Position numbers and translations under genes: made by a program | Notes under the pieces: generated by a model | Databases searched by the model: none | What the model was told of the DNA's origin: nothing | What the model saw: only the letters and a program-made list of their open reading frames with translations | Part shown: piece by piece, positions 47,696-60,099 of the stretch | Layout of the letters: every line of letters starts with the position of its first letter | Position numbering within the stretch: position 1 is the stretch's first letter | Source: Cavia porcellus | Lineage: Eukaryota > Chordata > Mammalia > Rodentia > Caviidae | Direction of reading: 5' to 3' | DNA length: 64,000 nt | Assembly (NCBI RefSeq): GCF_034190915.1 | Contig: NW_026947486.1 | Location: forward strand, 22,189,001 to 22,253,000

Positions 47696-49370
47696 TATGA
47701 TACTATTAACTACTATACAGTTACCATATTGTGCATTAGTTCTCCAGAACTATTCATCTGGCATAGCTGAAACGGCACCTTTGTCCACCATTTCACATTT
47801 CCTGCTTCACACCACAACCCTTGGTATCACCATCTTACTCTGCTACTGTGAGTTCAATTATATAATTCATATATGATTTTTCTTTCTGTGCTTAACTATT
47901 TCACTTCTTCAGTTCCATCATCCAATTCATCTTGTCACAAATGATAGAATTTCCTTCTTTTTTAAGACTGAAGAATACTGCATATCGTTCTCTACCTACT
48001 CATCGATTATTAGGTTGCTTTATATCTAGTTATGTGAATGATGTCACAATAAATAAGGAAATACAGAAATCTCTTTAAGATGTTGCCTTCATTTGTTTTA
48101 CATATATACCTCAAGTGGGACTGCTGGAGTATGTGGTACTTGTGTCTAGTTCTCTGAAGAAACTCCATACTGCTTTCCATAATAGGTATACTAATTTTCA
48201 TTACCACCAACAATGTAAAAGTGTTGTCTTTTCTCACCAACCTTTGTTTTGCCTTTTTGAGACCAGTTACTACAGTAAGTATGAGGTGATATCTCAGTGT
48301 GGTTTTGCTTTTCATTTCCCTGATAAATTGTGATACTGAGTAGTTTTTCATATGCCAGGTGTTCATTTGTATGTCTTCTTTTAAGATGTGGCTATTTAGT
48401 TTCTTCGCTTATTTTCTAATCAGGTTATTTGTTTTCTTACTGTTGTTTGCTTTTCTTAGATATTTTTATATTATCAGATTATGGTTTACAGATACATTTT
48501 TTTCATTCCATATATTGTGTCTTTACTGTGTTGTTTCCTTTGCTATAAGATAAAGAAGCTTTTTAGTTTGATGTAACCCCATTGGACTTCACTTTTGTTG
48601 CCTGTGTTTTTGGGTTCATATAAAAATAATTTTGCCTAGGTCAATGTCACACATCTCTTTCCCCATGTTTTCTTCTAAGAGTTTTGGAGTTTCTGACCTT
48701 ATATTTAACTCATTAATCAATTTTGAATTTATTTGTGTATATGGCATGACACAGAGTCCAATTTTGTTCTTTTGTATGTTTGTATCCAGTGTCCCTACCA
48801 CAGTTTTTATAGAGATTGTCCTTTCCCCATTATGCGCTCTTCATAAGTTTATTGAAGATCAGTTGACAGCAAATGTATGGATTTACTTCTGGGATCTCTT
48901 TTCCATTAGTCTGTATAGTGGTTTTATATATTATACTGTTGTAACTACATAGTCTTATAGTATATTTTGAGATGAGGTAATGTGGTTTCTCTCTGGCTTT
49001 GTTCTTTTTGTTAAGAGTTATTTGGCTATTTGGGAACTTTTGTCATTTTATATGACTTTTAAGATTGTTTTTCCTGTTTTTGTGAAAATTATTGAAATTT
49101 TGATGGGATTACTTTGAACCTACAGGTTTTTTTGGGTAGTATGGACATTTTAATAATATTAATTCTTCCAGTCTTAAATACAGGATATGTTTACTTTTCA
49201 TTATTTACATCTTATTTATTATATGATCTATAATGTCTTTTATCAATGATTTATAGTTTTTCGTATACAGTTTTTACTTTCTTTGTTATGGTTATTCCTA
49301 TGTACTTTAAATTTTTTTGATATTATTGAAAATAAGATTATTTTCTTAATTTCTTTCTCAGGAAACTTTA

Positions 49371-50320
49371 AAAATTTTTTTTTTATTTTAAAGAGAATAA
49401 AGCAAAGCAAAACAAAACAAAACAGAACAAAGTAGAGCAGAGTAAAACAATGGAAATAACACAGAATTTCAGAAAAAGCAGGAAATCAACAGTGGCTACC
49501 ATAATGCATCTTGTTTTCTTCGAAATAGTTGTCCATACCTTCACACACAATAAGTTAATACACATCAAAATATCATAAAAGAAATCAAAACACAAGAATG
49601 AGAACCCTAAAGGCTTTCAGCAACAGACACTAAGAAATCAATAATGGCTACCATGTCTCTTGTTTTTTTTAAAATAGGTGTCCATATCTACATGCATATT
49701 GAAATCAAATAATTAAAAATATACTAAAACCAATCAAAAGCAAAAATAACAGCATTATTGGCTTTAGATTCAAAATGATAGGAAATCATCAGTGGCTACC
49801 ATGGTGTCTTGTTTTCTTCAGTGTAGTTCTTCACACTATCACACATACTAAAATCAATTCTTATAAACCGTTTAGGTGAATTCCTAGGCATATATAAGCA
49901 TATACATGTACATCTATCCTTTCTGTATTAGAGGAAAAAACATAACAACAAATAAATAACTGTATTTAAGAGCCCAAGAGGCTGGGGATTTAGCTTAGCG
50001 GCATAAGCACATGCCTTGTAAGCACGCGGTCTTGAGTTCGATCTCCAGTACTGATGAAAAGGAAAAAAGACCAAAAAAAAAAAAAAAAAAAAAAAAGAGC
50101 CCAAAACAATAACATTATAGGCTTTGAAAACAAGGTGGTAGAAACATAACAATTTTTGTTTTTTGGCATAGTTATCTTCATACGTCTTATTTGGTCAGGC
50201 AAAATTGATCTAATTCTATGGATATTAATTGTTTTGTTCCAAGAACTAATAGAATTGATAGTACAATCATTTTAGTAATCTTAAGTGTATATACACAAAT
50301 TTATATCTTATTTCCTTTCT
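49371..50320 (-). mobile_element. Unrecognised retro-insert with ~150-bp tandem repeats
   Basis: About 0.95 kb inserted into LINE-1 ORF2 sequence. The flanks share a ~20-bp imperfect duplication (CTTTCTCAGGAA core; 49351-49370 and 50321-50340), and a T-run at the left end suggests a poly(A) tail, so the element reads on the minus strand. Inside, three units carrying GGAAATCA..AGTGGCTACCAT recur at 49481, 49633 and 49781, with a weaker fourth near 50138. I do not recognise the family. An ID is nested at 49979-50094. Confidence 0.6.
49979..50094 (+). repeat. ID SINE with 10-bp target duplication
   Basis: GGCTGGGGATTTAGCTTAGC, ATGCCTTGTAAGCACGCGGT, CCAGTACTGATGAAAAGG and a long A tail. Target duplication AAGAGCCCAA at 49968-49977 and 50095-50104. 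Confidence 0.95.
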
Positions 50321-50959
50321 CTCTTTCTCAGGAAGTTTTAGTGTGTAGAAATGTTATTAACTTTTGCAGGTTGATGTTTTTATCATCCACCTTTACTGAA
50401 CACATTTATTATTTCTAACAGCTTTTAAAAGGAACTTTAAAGTTTTCTACATGTAGGATTATATCATCTGAAAACACGATTTAAGTTTTCCTTTCTAATT
50501 TGAATGAATTTTATTTCTTTAGCTTGCTTAATGGCTCCGACAAGAAGCCCTCGTCCTATGTTGAGCAGAAGCAGTAAAGCTGGACATTCTTGTCTTGCTC
50601 CCTATTTAAGAGAAAAAGCTTTGAACTTTCTACCATTCAGTACATTATTAGTTGTGGGCTTTTCATATGTGGTGTTTATTACATCGAAGCATATTCTTTC
50701 TATATCTAATTTATTGAGTTATTTTCCTCAAAGCATGTTGAACACTGTGAAACATTGTTCTGTAGTTATTGACATATTCCTTAATTTTTATGGTTTTTTT
50801 TTATAAATGTGGCATTTAAGATTGTCAATTTTATATATTGATTTTTATATGTTGAATCAGCCTTGTGATGAGAAGTAAACAATTAGATAGGGGAGGTGGA
50901 GGTAGGGAGTCCATACTCTCCAGAAGAAATATAACACAATATTTTATTATATTAAGAGT

Positions 50960-51422
50960 GGTTTCTTCTTCAATGAAACTGAATCTCCAAAGTCACATTA
51001 ATGGTATCTGTTTGCTTTTTTTTTTTTCTCCCTTCGGTACCAGGGATCAAACTCACAACCTCAAGCTTGCCAGGCAGGCACTTATGCCAATGAGCTAAAT
51101 CCCCAGCCCCACATTAATGGTATCTGGAAGCTGGGTGTTTGAGGGAAAATTAGGATTAGATGAGACCATGAAGGTGAGGTCCTTGTGACTGTCATAGTGG
51201 TATAGTAGTAAAAAGAGAGGTATAAGTTACAATTCTTGCTGTGTTTCTCCATGTCGTATCCTCTGCTACTCTAGGACTCTACAGAAAATCCTATCAGCAA
51301 GAGATTGATATAGCACCTATGCATTGACTTCCTAGCCTCCAAAACTGTAAGAAATAAATTCGTTTTCTTTATGAATTACCCACTATGTGGTATTTAGATA
51401 GAACAAAGAAAAAGGGCTAAGA
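50960..51422 (+). mobile_element. MLT1-like LTR (ERVL-MaLR), solo, split by ID
   Basis: CTGAATCTCCAAAGTCACAT...TGGTATCTGGAAG, TAGGATTAGATGAGACCATG, CCTCCAAAACTGTAAGAAAT and AATTACCCACTATGTGGTAT are MLT1 phrases. The ID at 51011-51109 sits inside. No internal retroviral sequence. Confidence 0.75.
51011..51109 (-). repeat. ID SINE with 17-bp target duplication
   Basis: TTCGGTACCAGGGATCAAAC, TTGCCAGGCAGGCACTTATG, GAGCTAAATCCCCAGCC. Perfect duplication CACATTAATGGTATCTG at 50994-51010 and 51110-51126. Confidence 0.96.
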
Positions 51423-51774
51423 CCATATTGACCACAGAGGGGAGGAGGAAATAGGAGAGATTCCAGACTATCATGATTCTAGCTTTAATAAACCTGTCAG
51501 GAGCATTAGTGAAAGAGTTGGGAGGAAAATTAATTCAGTTTTGAACAAGTTGATCTTTAACTATTTCTTATATTTTTAAGTAATACATTTAATACAGAAG
51601 GAAAATCACTCATTTAGTACACAAAGGTATAAACAATGAAAAAAAGTCCTCCACATTTCACAGAAAAATTTCTGTTTATTCATGAACGTGTCGCACTGTT
51701 CAGAACAGAAACTCAAGAACCAAACTGCTTAGTATTTACTCCACCATTTCTATCTGTGTGGTCTTAGGCTAGTT

Positions 51775-51792
51775 TTGTTTTTTTTTTAATTT

Positions 51793-51831
<39 letters not shown>

Positions 51832-51907
51832 TTTTGTTACCAGGAATCAAACTTACAATATTGCACTTGCCAGGCAGGCGCTTAGGCCACTGACCTAAAT
51901 ATTTGGC
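51775..51907 (-). repeat. ID SINE with (TTTA)n tail and 13-bp duplication
   Basis: Reverse ID (ACCAGGAATCAAACTTACAA, CAGGCAGGCGCTTAGGCCAC), its tail expanded to (TTTA)n at 51788-51833. Target duplication TCTTAGGCTAGTT at 51762-51774 and 51908-51920. Confidence 0.95.
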
Positions 51908-52019
51908 TCTTAGGCTAGTTATTTAACATCTCTACCCCATTTTCATTGTCTCTGAAACAGAACTTAATATAGTGGAACACACAAAAAAATTGTATTATAA
52001 TTGTTTAGAACTTTGCTAC

Positions 52020-52576
52020 ACCATATCTTAGAGATATTTCACATGTGCAGATAATTTTACACAAAATTTTAATATAGTATAATATAGTATTGCAGTATGT
52101 GACACTTTTCAGTTTAAGCTTTACCACTCAAGTAATGAATACTAAGGTTGTTTCTAACATTTTGCTAATACAAACAATGCTGTGATGAATATGTTTCTAC
52201 GTATTTTCACACATACAACTGACCATATCTTTTAGATAAAGTTCTACAAGTGGAACTCTGGGTAAAAAGCATGTAAATGTATAATGTGATATAGATTACT
52301 AAAATATAAGTGGTTATCCTGAATTGCACTTTAACCAACAATATATTAGAGTAGTGCTTTTCAAACCTTATGGACATGTAAATAACTTATCAATCTTGTT
52401 AAGGTGCAGATTCTGAAGCCAGACCTGGTAGTGCAGGTCTGTAATCCCAGCTCTCTAAAGGACGAGGCAAGAGGATTACAAGGTGAAGGTCAGCATGGGC
52501 AACATAGAGTTCAAGGCCAGCATGACTGAACGAGATAGAGAGCCCAGGACTCAAGATACCAAAACAGAACTAGATA

Positions 52577-52640
<64 letters not shown>

Positions 52641-53130
52641 AAAAGCAAGCAAGCAAGCAGATCCTGATTTGGGAGGTCTGGAGTAGAGTTGCATTTCTAA
52701 CAAGCATTTTGTTGATGCAGATCTCAGGATCACATTTTGAGTTAGAAGTATAAGAGTACATCTTTCTCCACATTCTTGCAAAAATATATATTAAATGTTC
52801 TGATTTTTGTCTGTCTGAAAGATGACATTTGTATTGTGCTCCTTAAATTAATCTGTGTATCTTTAATTATGAGTGTTGTAAGGCAACTTTTCATTTTTTT
52901 TTATAAACCAGCTTTCTTTTAATCTGAATTGCTTGACCAGCTTCAGACCATCCTTCTTTATTCGGATGATTATTGGCATTTTACTCAGTTATTCTTAGGT
53001 GCTCTTCGTATACTAAAGGATTTTATTTATTGTGTGATGCTTTACATTTTAATTTTTATGTTGGCAAAATAAAATGTTTTCCCTGATGGCTTTCAAGTTT
53101 GGTGTCTTGTTTAGAAAGGACCTTAATATT
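52020..53130 (-). mobile_element. Probable old LINE-1 with nested B1
   Basis: ATACAAACAATGCTGTGATG, GTTCTACAAGTGGAACTCTG and later TTAATCTGTGTATCTTTAAT resemble reverse L1 3' sequence; nested SINE at 52420-52645. Confidence 0.45.
52420..52645 (+). repeat. B1-like SINE with (GAAA)n tail
   Basis: GACCTGGTAGTGCAGGTCTG, CTGTAATCCCAGCTCTCTAA, and a 68-bp GAAA repeat at 52577-52645. Confidence 0.88.
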
Positions 53131-53162
53131 TTAAGATACAATCAGATAGTAAACATCATATA

Positions 53163-53494
53163 TAGCTTTCCCTCAATGTCTGTGGTAAATTGGTCTTAGG
53201 ATACACCATAAATATCAAAATCTGGAAAGTATTGTTTCTCTTATAAAAAATAGCACACTATTTGCATGGAATCTATGTACACACTTCTCTATACTTTAAC
53301 TCATCTCAAGATAACTTATAATATCTAAGATAATGTAAATTATATGTAGTTATTATACTATATTATGTGAAGAATCATAACAATAAAGAAAGCCTGAACA
53401 TGTTCAACACAGACATATTTTTTGTGAATACTTTTGATCTGAAGTTGGTTGAATCTGCATATGTGAAATCTGCAGATCTAGATGGTTGACTATT
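53163..53494 (+). mobile_element. Tigger-type MITE relic
   Basis: The two ends are inverted copies (CCCTCAATGTCTGTGG-like left, TCTAGATGGTTGACTA right). Internal phrases GGATACACCATAAATATCAA, TTAACTCATCTCAAGATAAC and GAAGTTGGTTGAATCTGCAT match a Tigger3-like non-autonomous family as I recall it. Strand arbitrary. Confidence 0.7.
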
Positions 53495-54113
53495 GAATTT
53501 CATCTTTGGACCAATTTCTAGGCTCAGTTATGGTCTACTGATCTCTCTGTTTATGTACTGCTACTAAAGTACTTTAATTACTGTAGTTTTTAATATGTTT
53601 TAATAAAAATAGTCCCTTTCTTCTTTATTACTTTTTCCCTACTGACTAGCAAGAGCCTGCATTTAAAATCCCTAATTTTCTTGCTCTATCATCTATAAAG
53701 TAGATTCCTTCCTTTCATTTCCATTACTAAATAGGGCCCTATTGCTCTTAGCTGATTATGAACATTATTTTCTGCATTTTAATGCTAAAATTCTGATTAA
53801 CAAAATAGGTAAACAATTAAAATACTTGCATCTCAAGTTTAACATCTAATTAGATTATTATGAACAGTAGGAGATAGTATCTTGGTGTCCCTGGAGTACC
53901 TGTGCCATAACACAAAAGGAGATGAGATGCAGCGGGATGGTGTGTTAATGTTCATAATTATGCATCTTATGTTTCAAAACAAATTGCTATTTGACGTAAG
54001 AGAAAAGAACAGTGGTAAGAATTATGATAAAAAGATATAAAGTTAATAACATATAACTGAGTATCAAGTAGGTACATTATAGATGTTTTCCTTTATTGGT
54101 GTTATGATTTATT

Positions 54114-54192
54114 TAGTTATTTTTGGTACCAGGGAACTCATGACCTCACATTTGCCAGGCAAGTGTTTATGCCACTGAGCTAAACCCCAGAC
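54114..54192 (-). repeat. ID SINE with 9-bp target duplication
   Basis: GGTACCAGGGAACTCATGAC, TGCCAGGCAAGTGTTTATGC. Duplication TGATTTATT at 54105-54113 and 54193-54201. Confidence 0.93.
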
Positions 54193-55029
54193 TGATTTAT
54201 TATTTTTAAAAACTGTAATTAATCCAGTAGAATATAATTCCCTATTAAAGATGCCTGAAATGAAAACATGCACACACAAAGCAAATTAACTTTTTATGAC
54301 ATATAGTGGGTATGTTATTTAAGGGAGATTTTGGTCCATAAATGCAATAACCTACATGTATGGAGGTGTCAACTTCTTCAGTGATACTTGGTCTAAAACA
54401 TACACATACAAATACACACATATACTCTCTCTCTCTCTCTTTAGGGACAATTTCAACCTATCAGAAAAAATACTGGGTTAAAGATACTTTTTCAGTATTT
54501 CTTCATGATGTAAAGAAACAGTAGGAATGGAGTATATAAATGACAATTTTTCATGGACTGAAATCCAGCTTTAGACTCAAACAAGATGTATTCATGCAAC
54601 AGATGGCTGCTGCCTTCCTGTACACAGCCAGTGAACATCAGTTTAGTTGTCAAGCAGACTCACACTTGGAATCTTAACCCTCACTCCATCCAAAAGTCAG
54701 TTCGTCCAGTTTATTTTTATGTACAGGCTGGCAAGCATTGCAGATTTAGGTGAAATAAAAGCCTAAGTAATGGAAACATTCACTCATCCTCTCAGATCAA
54801 TATATACTTTCTTTTGCTTTGGGATTTACTGGAGACCAAGGTTGCTGCGGAGGATATTACTTACAGGGTGAGGCAAGAGAGAAAGCATACACAGTCTAAG
54901 GATATTTTAACTCATAGAGAGATTTTTGTAGAACTCAGTTAATATTTAATTTAAAGCCTCTGAAAATATTACTGAGACAGAAGTAAACAGGTAGGTTCCA
55001 AATGAGGTGTTACAGAGAACATCCTAGTC

Positions 55030-55220
55030 AGACAGACCTGGCTGTGACATAGCAGACATGAGAGTTTCTTTATTCTTTGCACCTCCATCTGCTAATCTGT
55101 ATATTAGGGATACATTCTTCTCAATCCTTACAAGAGAGCTATGATGACCAAATAATATGATGCACTTGAGAGCTATGAGTACTCTATCTGGCTCATAGTA
55201 AGTACAGGGATAAAAAGAGA
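55030..55220 (+). repeat. MIR SINE
   Basis: CCTCCATCTGCTAATCTGTA, TCAATCCTTACAAGAGAGCT, CTGGCTCATAGTAAGTAC. Confidence 0.6.
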
Positions 55221-55479
55221 GAGGTTGCAATTACAGTGTCTCTTAATCACGATTCTGGCTGATCTTCTTCAATATTAGGTGGGAAAAATCTTGAAAGAAT
55301 GCTTCATTCTGGATTCAAATCCATAGAGAGAACTTACTTTATCCCTTACTGAAACCAAATGTAGGGTATAGAACTGGCGCACAGCACCATTTCTTTGAGC
55401 TGTAGAACTATGATAGTCTTGATGACTGGATTTTCCCGAAACTCAACAATGTCAATCCAGGAGAAAAAAGATGCATACA

Positions 55480-55650
55480 CAAAGAGTCTGGATTTGAGTC
55501 CCAGCTCTGACAATTATCACTTATGTCAACTTAGGCAACTGATATGTTTATTCTGAGCCTTAGTTTGCTATCATTATTCTATTTCATGATCACATGAGAT
55601 CTCAGGCTATAAGAGCTAGTAAAATCCTGGGATACAATACACAAATAATA
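55480..55650 (+). repeat. MIR SINE
   Basis: GGATTTGAGTCCCAGCTCTG, CAACTTAGGCAACTGATATG, TGAGCCTTAGTTTGCTATCA. Confidence 0.7.
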
Positions 55651-56188
55651 AAGAGCTACCTTCTTAGTCCAACTGTGACAAGTGAATGACTAATATTAGT
55701 GTTTACCCTGATAAGCAATAAGGACAAGAGAAGAAATTTTCCTTTTAGTAGAGATTTATTGTGGTCATAAAAGGTGTTTCTAGCAATTTATCTTGTTCTG
55801 GAAATTGTATCATAACAGATTTTTGATCATGTATAATGAATCAGTCATACTGCACATCACTTCATGAATATCCTTTCCCACTCATACTTCAATTCTCCTT
55901 TATTAAAGTTCTAAATTTTCCTAGGCAGTACAGAGTAGCAAAGAATTGCTCCCACACTCATGCATATCAAAAACAAAAGATGAAAGGGGGAATGGGGAAG
56001 TGAAGGCAAAAGAGGAGAGGGAAAGGGGAGGGAAAGAGAAAATTTTCTTAATCTCATACAAAACCACACATACCAAAATTGTTTAAACATTTTTGTTCAA
56101 AATGTTCCACTGTCTTGGAAAGGTCATGGTACTTTAAGAAATTTCTTTCTGAAGAACAGAGAATAACTTTAAATAACTTTCATTATTT

Positions 56189-56294
56189 TTTTTTTTTGTC
56201 TTTTTTTTTCCTTTTTATCGGTACCAGGGATCGAACTCACGACTGCCTGCTTGCAAGGCAGGCGCTTATGCCGCTGAGCTAAATCCCCAACCCC
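56189..56294 (-). repeat. Young ID SINE with 9-bp target duplication
   Basis: TATCGGTACCAGGGATCGAA, CTGCTTGCAAGGCAGGCGCT; almost identical to the copy at 24094-24196. Duplication TCATTATTT at 56180-56188 and 56295-56303. Confidence 0.96.
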
Positions 56295-57668
56295 TCATTA
56301 TTTGCAAATTTAAATCAAATCATTTTTATGGCTAAGAGAAAGAGAAGGGCAGGTGATTTTCTATTCTTTCTCTATTCTATATAACTTCTTAAATATCATT
56401 CAAAGACATGAATTCACTTTATAATCAATAAAATTAAAATATATTCTGCTCCCTCATTATAGGAAAAAGGGGGAATAATATATTTTTGAATTAGGAGACA
56501 GCGACATAATCATTTTTAGCTGAAAAAGGATGCCAGGGTGTCTAAACAAAGCTTTCCTTTTGATTAGCTGGAAAGCAATCAGCGTACTGCTACTAGATAT
56601 TAGCCTTCATACAAAATAGAAATTGGCCTGAAGTTCAGAAAGACTGGAGAAAAATTCTCAAAAAGGATTGTGACATTTGTACCCAGATCCAGAGTTTCCA
56701 TGCTCAAGACCCAAGTTTAAGTTTGAGGCGTTAAAAATAAAAAAGAAGTTGTTAAATAATAATGATTGATGAGACATAGTCGACATCTTTAGGGTTCAGA
56801 TGTTTTCTTCATTAGCTGAAAGAAACAGATTATATGTTTAAGATTTGTTTCATTTGGCTATTTTTATAAAACACTGAACTTTAATAAAGACCTTTGTTTA
56901 ATTCTGAATTTATAAAAGCTGTAAAGAAGTGATGCATATAATTATTAGAATGAAATATTAAAGTATTATTGAGATTCGTGCTTCAGGGAAAATAGTGGTG
57001 AAATTTTCTTTAGTCTTTCCACTCTTATAACTAAAACACTGGGAAATTACAAAAAAACATAAAAAAAGACTCTCATCTTGGTATTACTCATTAGGAGAAA
57101 AGTACTTAGAAAACATATATTTGACAAAAGACTCATATTTAACATATGTGAAAAAATTTCAAAACTGAAAGGTAATAATCGAACTATCCTATAGAAGAGT
57201 CACAATGTAATAAAAACAACTTCTATTATACTAAGAAGACAGACCAGGTAGGAGCTATGGGTTCCAGTGCATGACACACTGGAAAATTTCCTGAATTTTG
57301 CTTTGTCCTATATAGTTCAGATTTAGAATTGAGACACAACAACCTAAAAACCCTAGTAGAACAGAATAATAAGCCCTCACAAAAGTCTGCTCTTACTCTC
57401 CAGAGAAAGAGGAGAATTGTATCTTGATGAAACAGAAAACTTTCAGACAAGAAATTCTCTACTGCAACCAAAGACCACAGAAAATCTATGGCTCAAGATT
57501 TTCTTCCAAGAGAGACTAATCTGAGAACTGAGATTTCCACTCTAACCAGGTATAAAAATTCCCACTTCTCCAATCCTAGGTATTTACAGAAAAGGCTAAA
57601 GATAGAGAGGGCTTTCACCTATGTTGGGTGGTAAGATTTCCCCTACAGATGGTGTCCATAGGGAGCAT

Positions 57669-58027
57669 GAGTATTATGGTTTAGATCTAAATTGTCCTTG
57701 AAATAATTTTGGAAAGTGATTGGGTTGAAGGGGCATCATACTCAGTGCATTAATCCAAAGATTAACTCACAGATAAATGCACAGTTAAGAGGTAAGATCT
57801 CAGTAGAAGAGGCCAGTCACTTGAAGCATGATCCAGAAGGGTATATCTCTCTCCCTAGTCTGCCCTTCTCTCTCTTCTTCCTGGCTGACATGAGGTGAGC
57901 AGCAATTTCTGAATTTTAAACAGCCAACCATGGAGTAAAACTTCGGAAACTATGAGACAAATACACATCTCTTTTAAATTGTGGACACTGAGCATTTTGT
58001 CTGACTAGCAAAGAAAATGACTAAGAC
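57669..58027 (+). mobile_element. 5' LTR of MaLR-like element
   Basis: Begins TATTATGGTTTAGATC and resembles the copy at 59483-59905 in order (TGTCCT, GATTGGGTTGAAGGGGCA, CTCTCTTCTTCCTGGCTGA, GACTAGCAAAGAAAATGA). The two copies are clearly diverged, so insertion is old. Confidence 0.6.
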
Positions 58028-59482
58028 TGATTTTGATACCAGACAACTGAGGTCATTGTTATTACAGTACCTGATAATGTAGTTTAGACGTTTTTAGAAC
58101 TGGTTTCTGGAAGGAATTTAGAAAAGTTTGGAGAGGCCAATTAGAGAAGTCTTAGAATGATGTAAACCAAGCTAGATGAGTGATTCCTGTCAGAGCTAAG
58201 ATCATCAGAATGCTGACAGGAATGCAGATGGTAAAGGCTAGGTTCAAGAGGTTTCAGGTTGAGAACAAGGACACAATCGCAGTTGGGCAAGAGGCTGCAT
58301 GTACTATACTTTGGAAGAACATTTATATTTTTCCCATGTTCCGATATTTTGTGGTAGACTGACATTTACGGGAGCAGACTAATTATTCAGATGGAGAAAA
58401 ATTCAAGGCAGTTCAATATGCAGGCTGCAGCATGGGTACTAACCACAGCTTTGAGCATGATCTATAGTAGAAGCAAAACAAAGAGTTGAATGACGTGTGT
58501 AGCCTGGCTATTAAAGGAAGCACCTGAAAAGTGATGCCTAGGAAAGCTTGGTTGCTAAAATGATTAGCATTAAAGTGAAACCAAATACTTTGCATTATGG
58601 CAGTCATAAATATGTCTTAAAGGCATCTCAGTAATCAGCAATGCATGCTCAGTGGTGTAAAAAAGGAATGGTAAACTCTTTTCAAACATTTTGCTTTAAG
58701 AAGAGAGTCCAACAGCAACCTGCTCAAGAAGGTCTGTCTAATGATTTGATTTTCCAACATTTGGGAACTTGTGGGCTGATGCAGCCAGGATTCAAGAGGG
58801 GTAAGCTACAACTTGAGCTATTGGCAGACCTTGGCATCATTTACAATGTCCTGATTTTAAAAGTATGCAGAATGTAGGAGTTGTGGGGCCAGAGAGGTGC
58901 CCATTTAGCTCTCAAAAGAACCTGTGGGAGGTTGGGCAGTGTGTCCCTGAGAAGGAAATGTGTGAAGCTGTAAGAGTGAAGCCAAAGGTGCATTGGAGAC
59001 CCAGGAAGTTGAAGAATTCAGAAATGTGGAATATCTTCTGAGAACAGTCACAAGCAGTGAGCAAAGCCATCCCAAGGAAAAGGCCACAAGAATTGCAACA
59101 AGCAGTGTCATAGAAGTGGGACAGCACAAGTCCTTTTGAGTTTACATCTCATCACAACTTGCTCCGGGTGCTGGACATAAAACTACAAGATTTATTGTTT
59201 GCCCTGCTGGGTTATGAGTCTTCCATCAGTCTGATTCTTTGCTATCCCCCATCACTCTTTGGTGGAATCATCATGCTTATCCTGTGCCATTGTATGTTGG
59301 AGTGTTTTATTTTATTTTATTTTTTTTACTTTAACAGAATTTTGCCTTGAGACTTAGAGGAGACTTTGAATTTGAACTTTTTAGCAATGCTGGAACTTAA
59401 AAATTTGGCAACTCTTAGTGATGGATTAAATCCACTTTGCATAAAGAGATGGACATGAGTCTTTTGGGGGCCAGGATCAAAG
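58028..59482 (+). mobile_element. MaLR-like internal region (non-coding)
   Basis: Sequence between the two LTRs. The 3' part (AGGAGACTTTGAATTTGAAC, AGCAATGCTGGAACTTAAAA, CTTTTGGGGGCCAGGATC just before the 3' LTR) matches what I recall of MaLR internal 3' ends. No gag, pol or env reading frame is visible, as usual for this non-autonomous family. Confidence 0.6.
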
Positions 59483-59905
59483 TGTTATGATTTGAATCTA
59501 GAATGTCCTCTGAGAGCTACACATATTCAAGTGGGGCTTTTGGAGAATGACTGAATTGTGGGGGCACTGTACATGTTGTTGGATTTAGCCACTGGTGAGT
59601 TCAGTGGCTGAGTGTGTTGTTGAGAAGTGGAGCCTGATCAGAAGAGGCAGTTCACTGGGGATGTGACCTGAAAGTGTGTCTCTTTCCCTCTTTGAGTCTT
59701 TCCTTCTTTCTTTGCTTCCTGGCCTTCAAGAACATGAGCAGAGGACAGTTTTCCACCTTGCCAAGTCCTTCCACTATACTATTTCTGTGTTTGAGCCAGC
59801 TGAACATCGACTAAATATGTGAGCCAAAATAAATTTTCCTGCTTTAAGTTGTGAGTGTTTGGTACTGTGTCCTCCTTGTCTCAGCAAAGATTAAAACACT
59901 GGTCA
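59483..59905 (+). mobile_element. 3' LTR of MaLR-like element
   Basis: Starts TGTTATGATTTGAATCTAGA and ends AACACTGGTCA (TG...CA). Contains AAAATAAATTTTCCTGCTTT, a likely poly(A) signal region, and CTTGTCTCAGCAAAGATTAA. Confidence 0.65.
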
Positions 59906-60099
59906 CCATAATGTGAGCCACTTTACTCTTCTGTGCACCTCTATCATGCTGTTCTGCCTTGGAACAGCCAAGCATGGACTAAAACATAAACTTGGCATTA
60001 ATAAAGATCAAGTGAAGAACCTTGACTTAAACTTCTGCACAGCGGTAGTCAGGAATTGACCCTATTCCCAGCCAGGGTTGTGTCACAGAAGGCCAGCTA

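Larger units (their letters stand above)
46570..50880 (-). mobile_element. Old LINE-1 (3' UTR to ORF2), host of nested insertions
   Basis: Reverse L1: 3' UTR (TATGGTATACAACATGATGA, AATGTAATTAAGATTTCCAT), then ORF2-derived phrases (CATACTGCTTTCCATAATAG, GATAAAGAAGCTTTTTAGTT, GATCAGTTGACAGCAAATGT, TGGCTATTTGGGAACTTTTG) and, beyond 50321, TGTGTAGAAATGTTATTAAC and TATGTTGAATCAGCCTTGTG. Interrupted at about 46780-47695 and 49371-50320. Many stops; dead. Confidence 0.85.

Noticed and set aside
48010..48952. Several 60-118 codon frames on both strands
   Set aside because: They lie in decayed LINE-1 sequence and do not form a conserved ORF2 frame.
58905..59129. Frames inside the MaLR-like internal region
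   Set aside because: Short, overlapping and unrelated to retroviral proteins; this family is normally non-coding.
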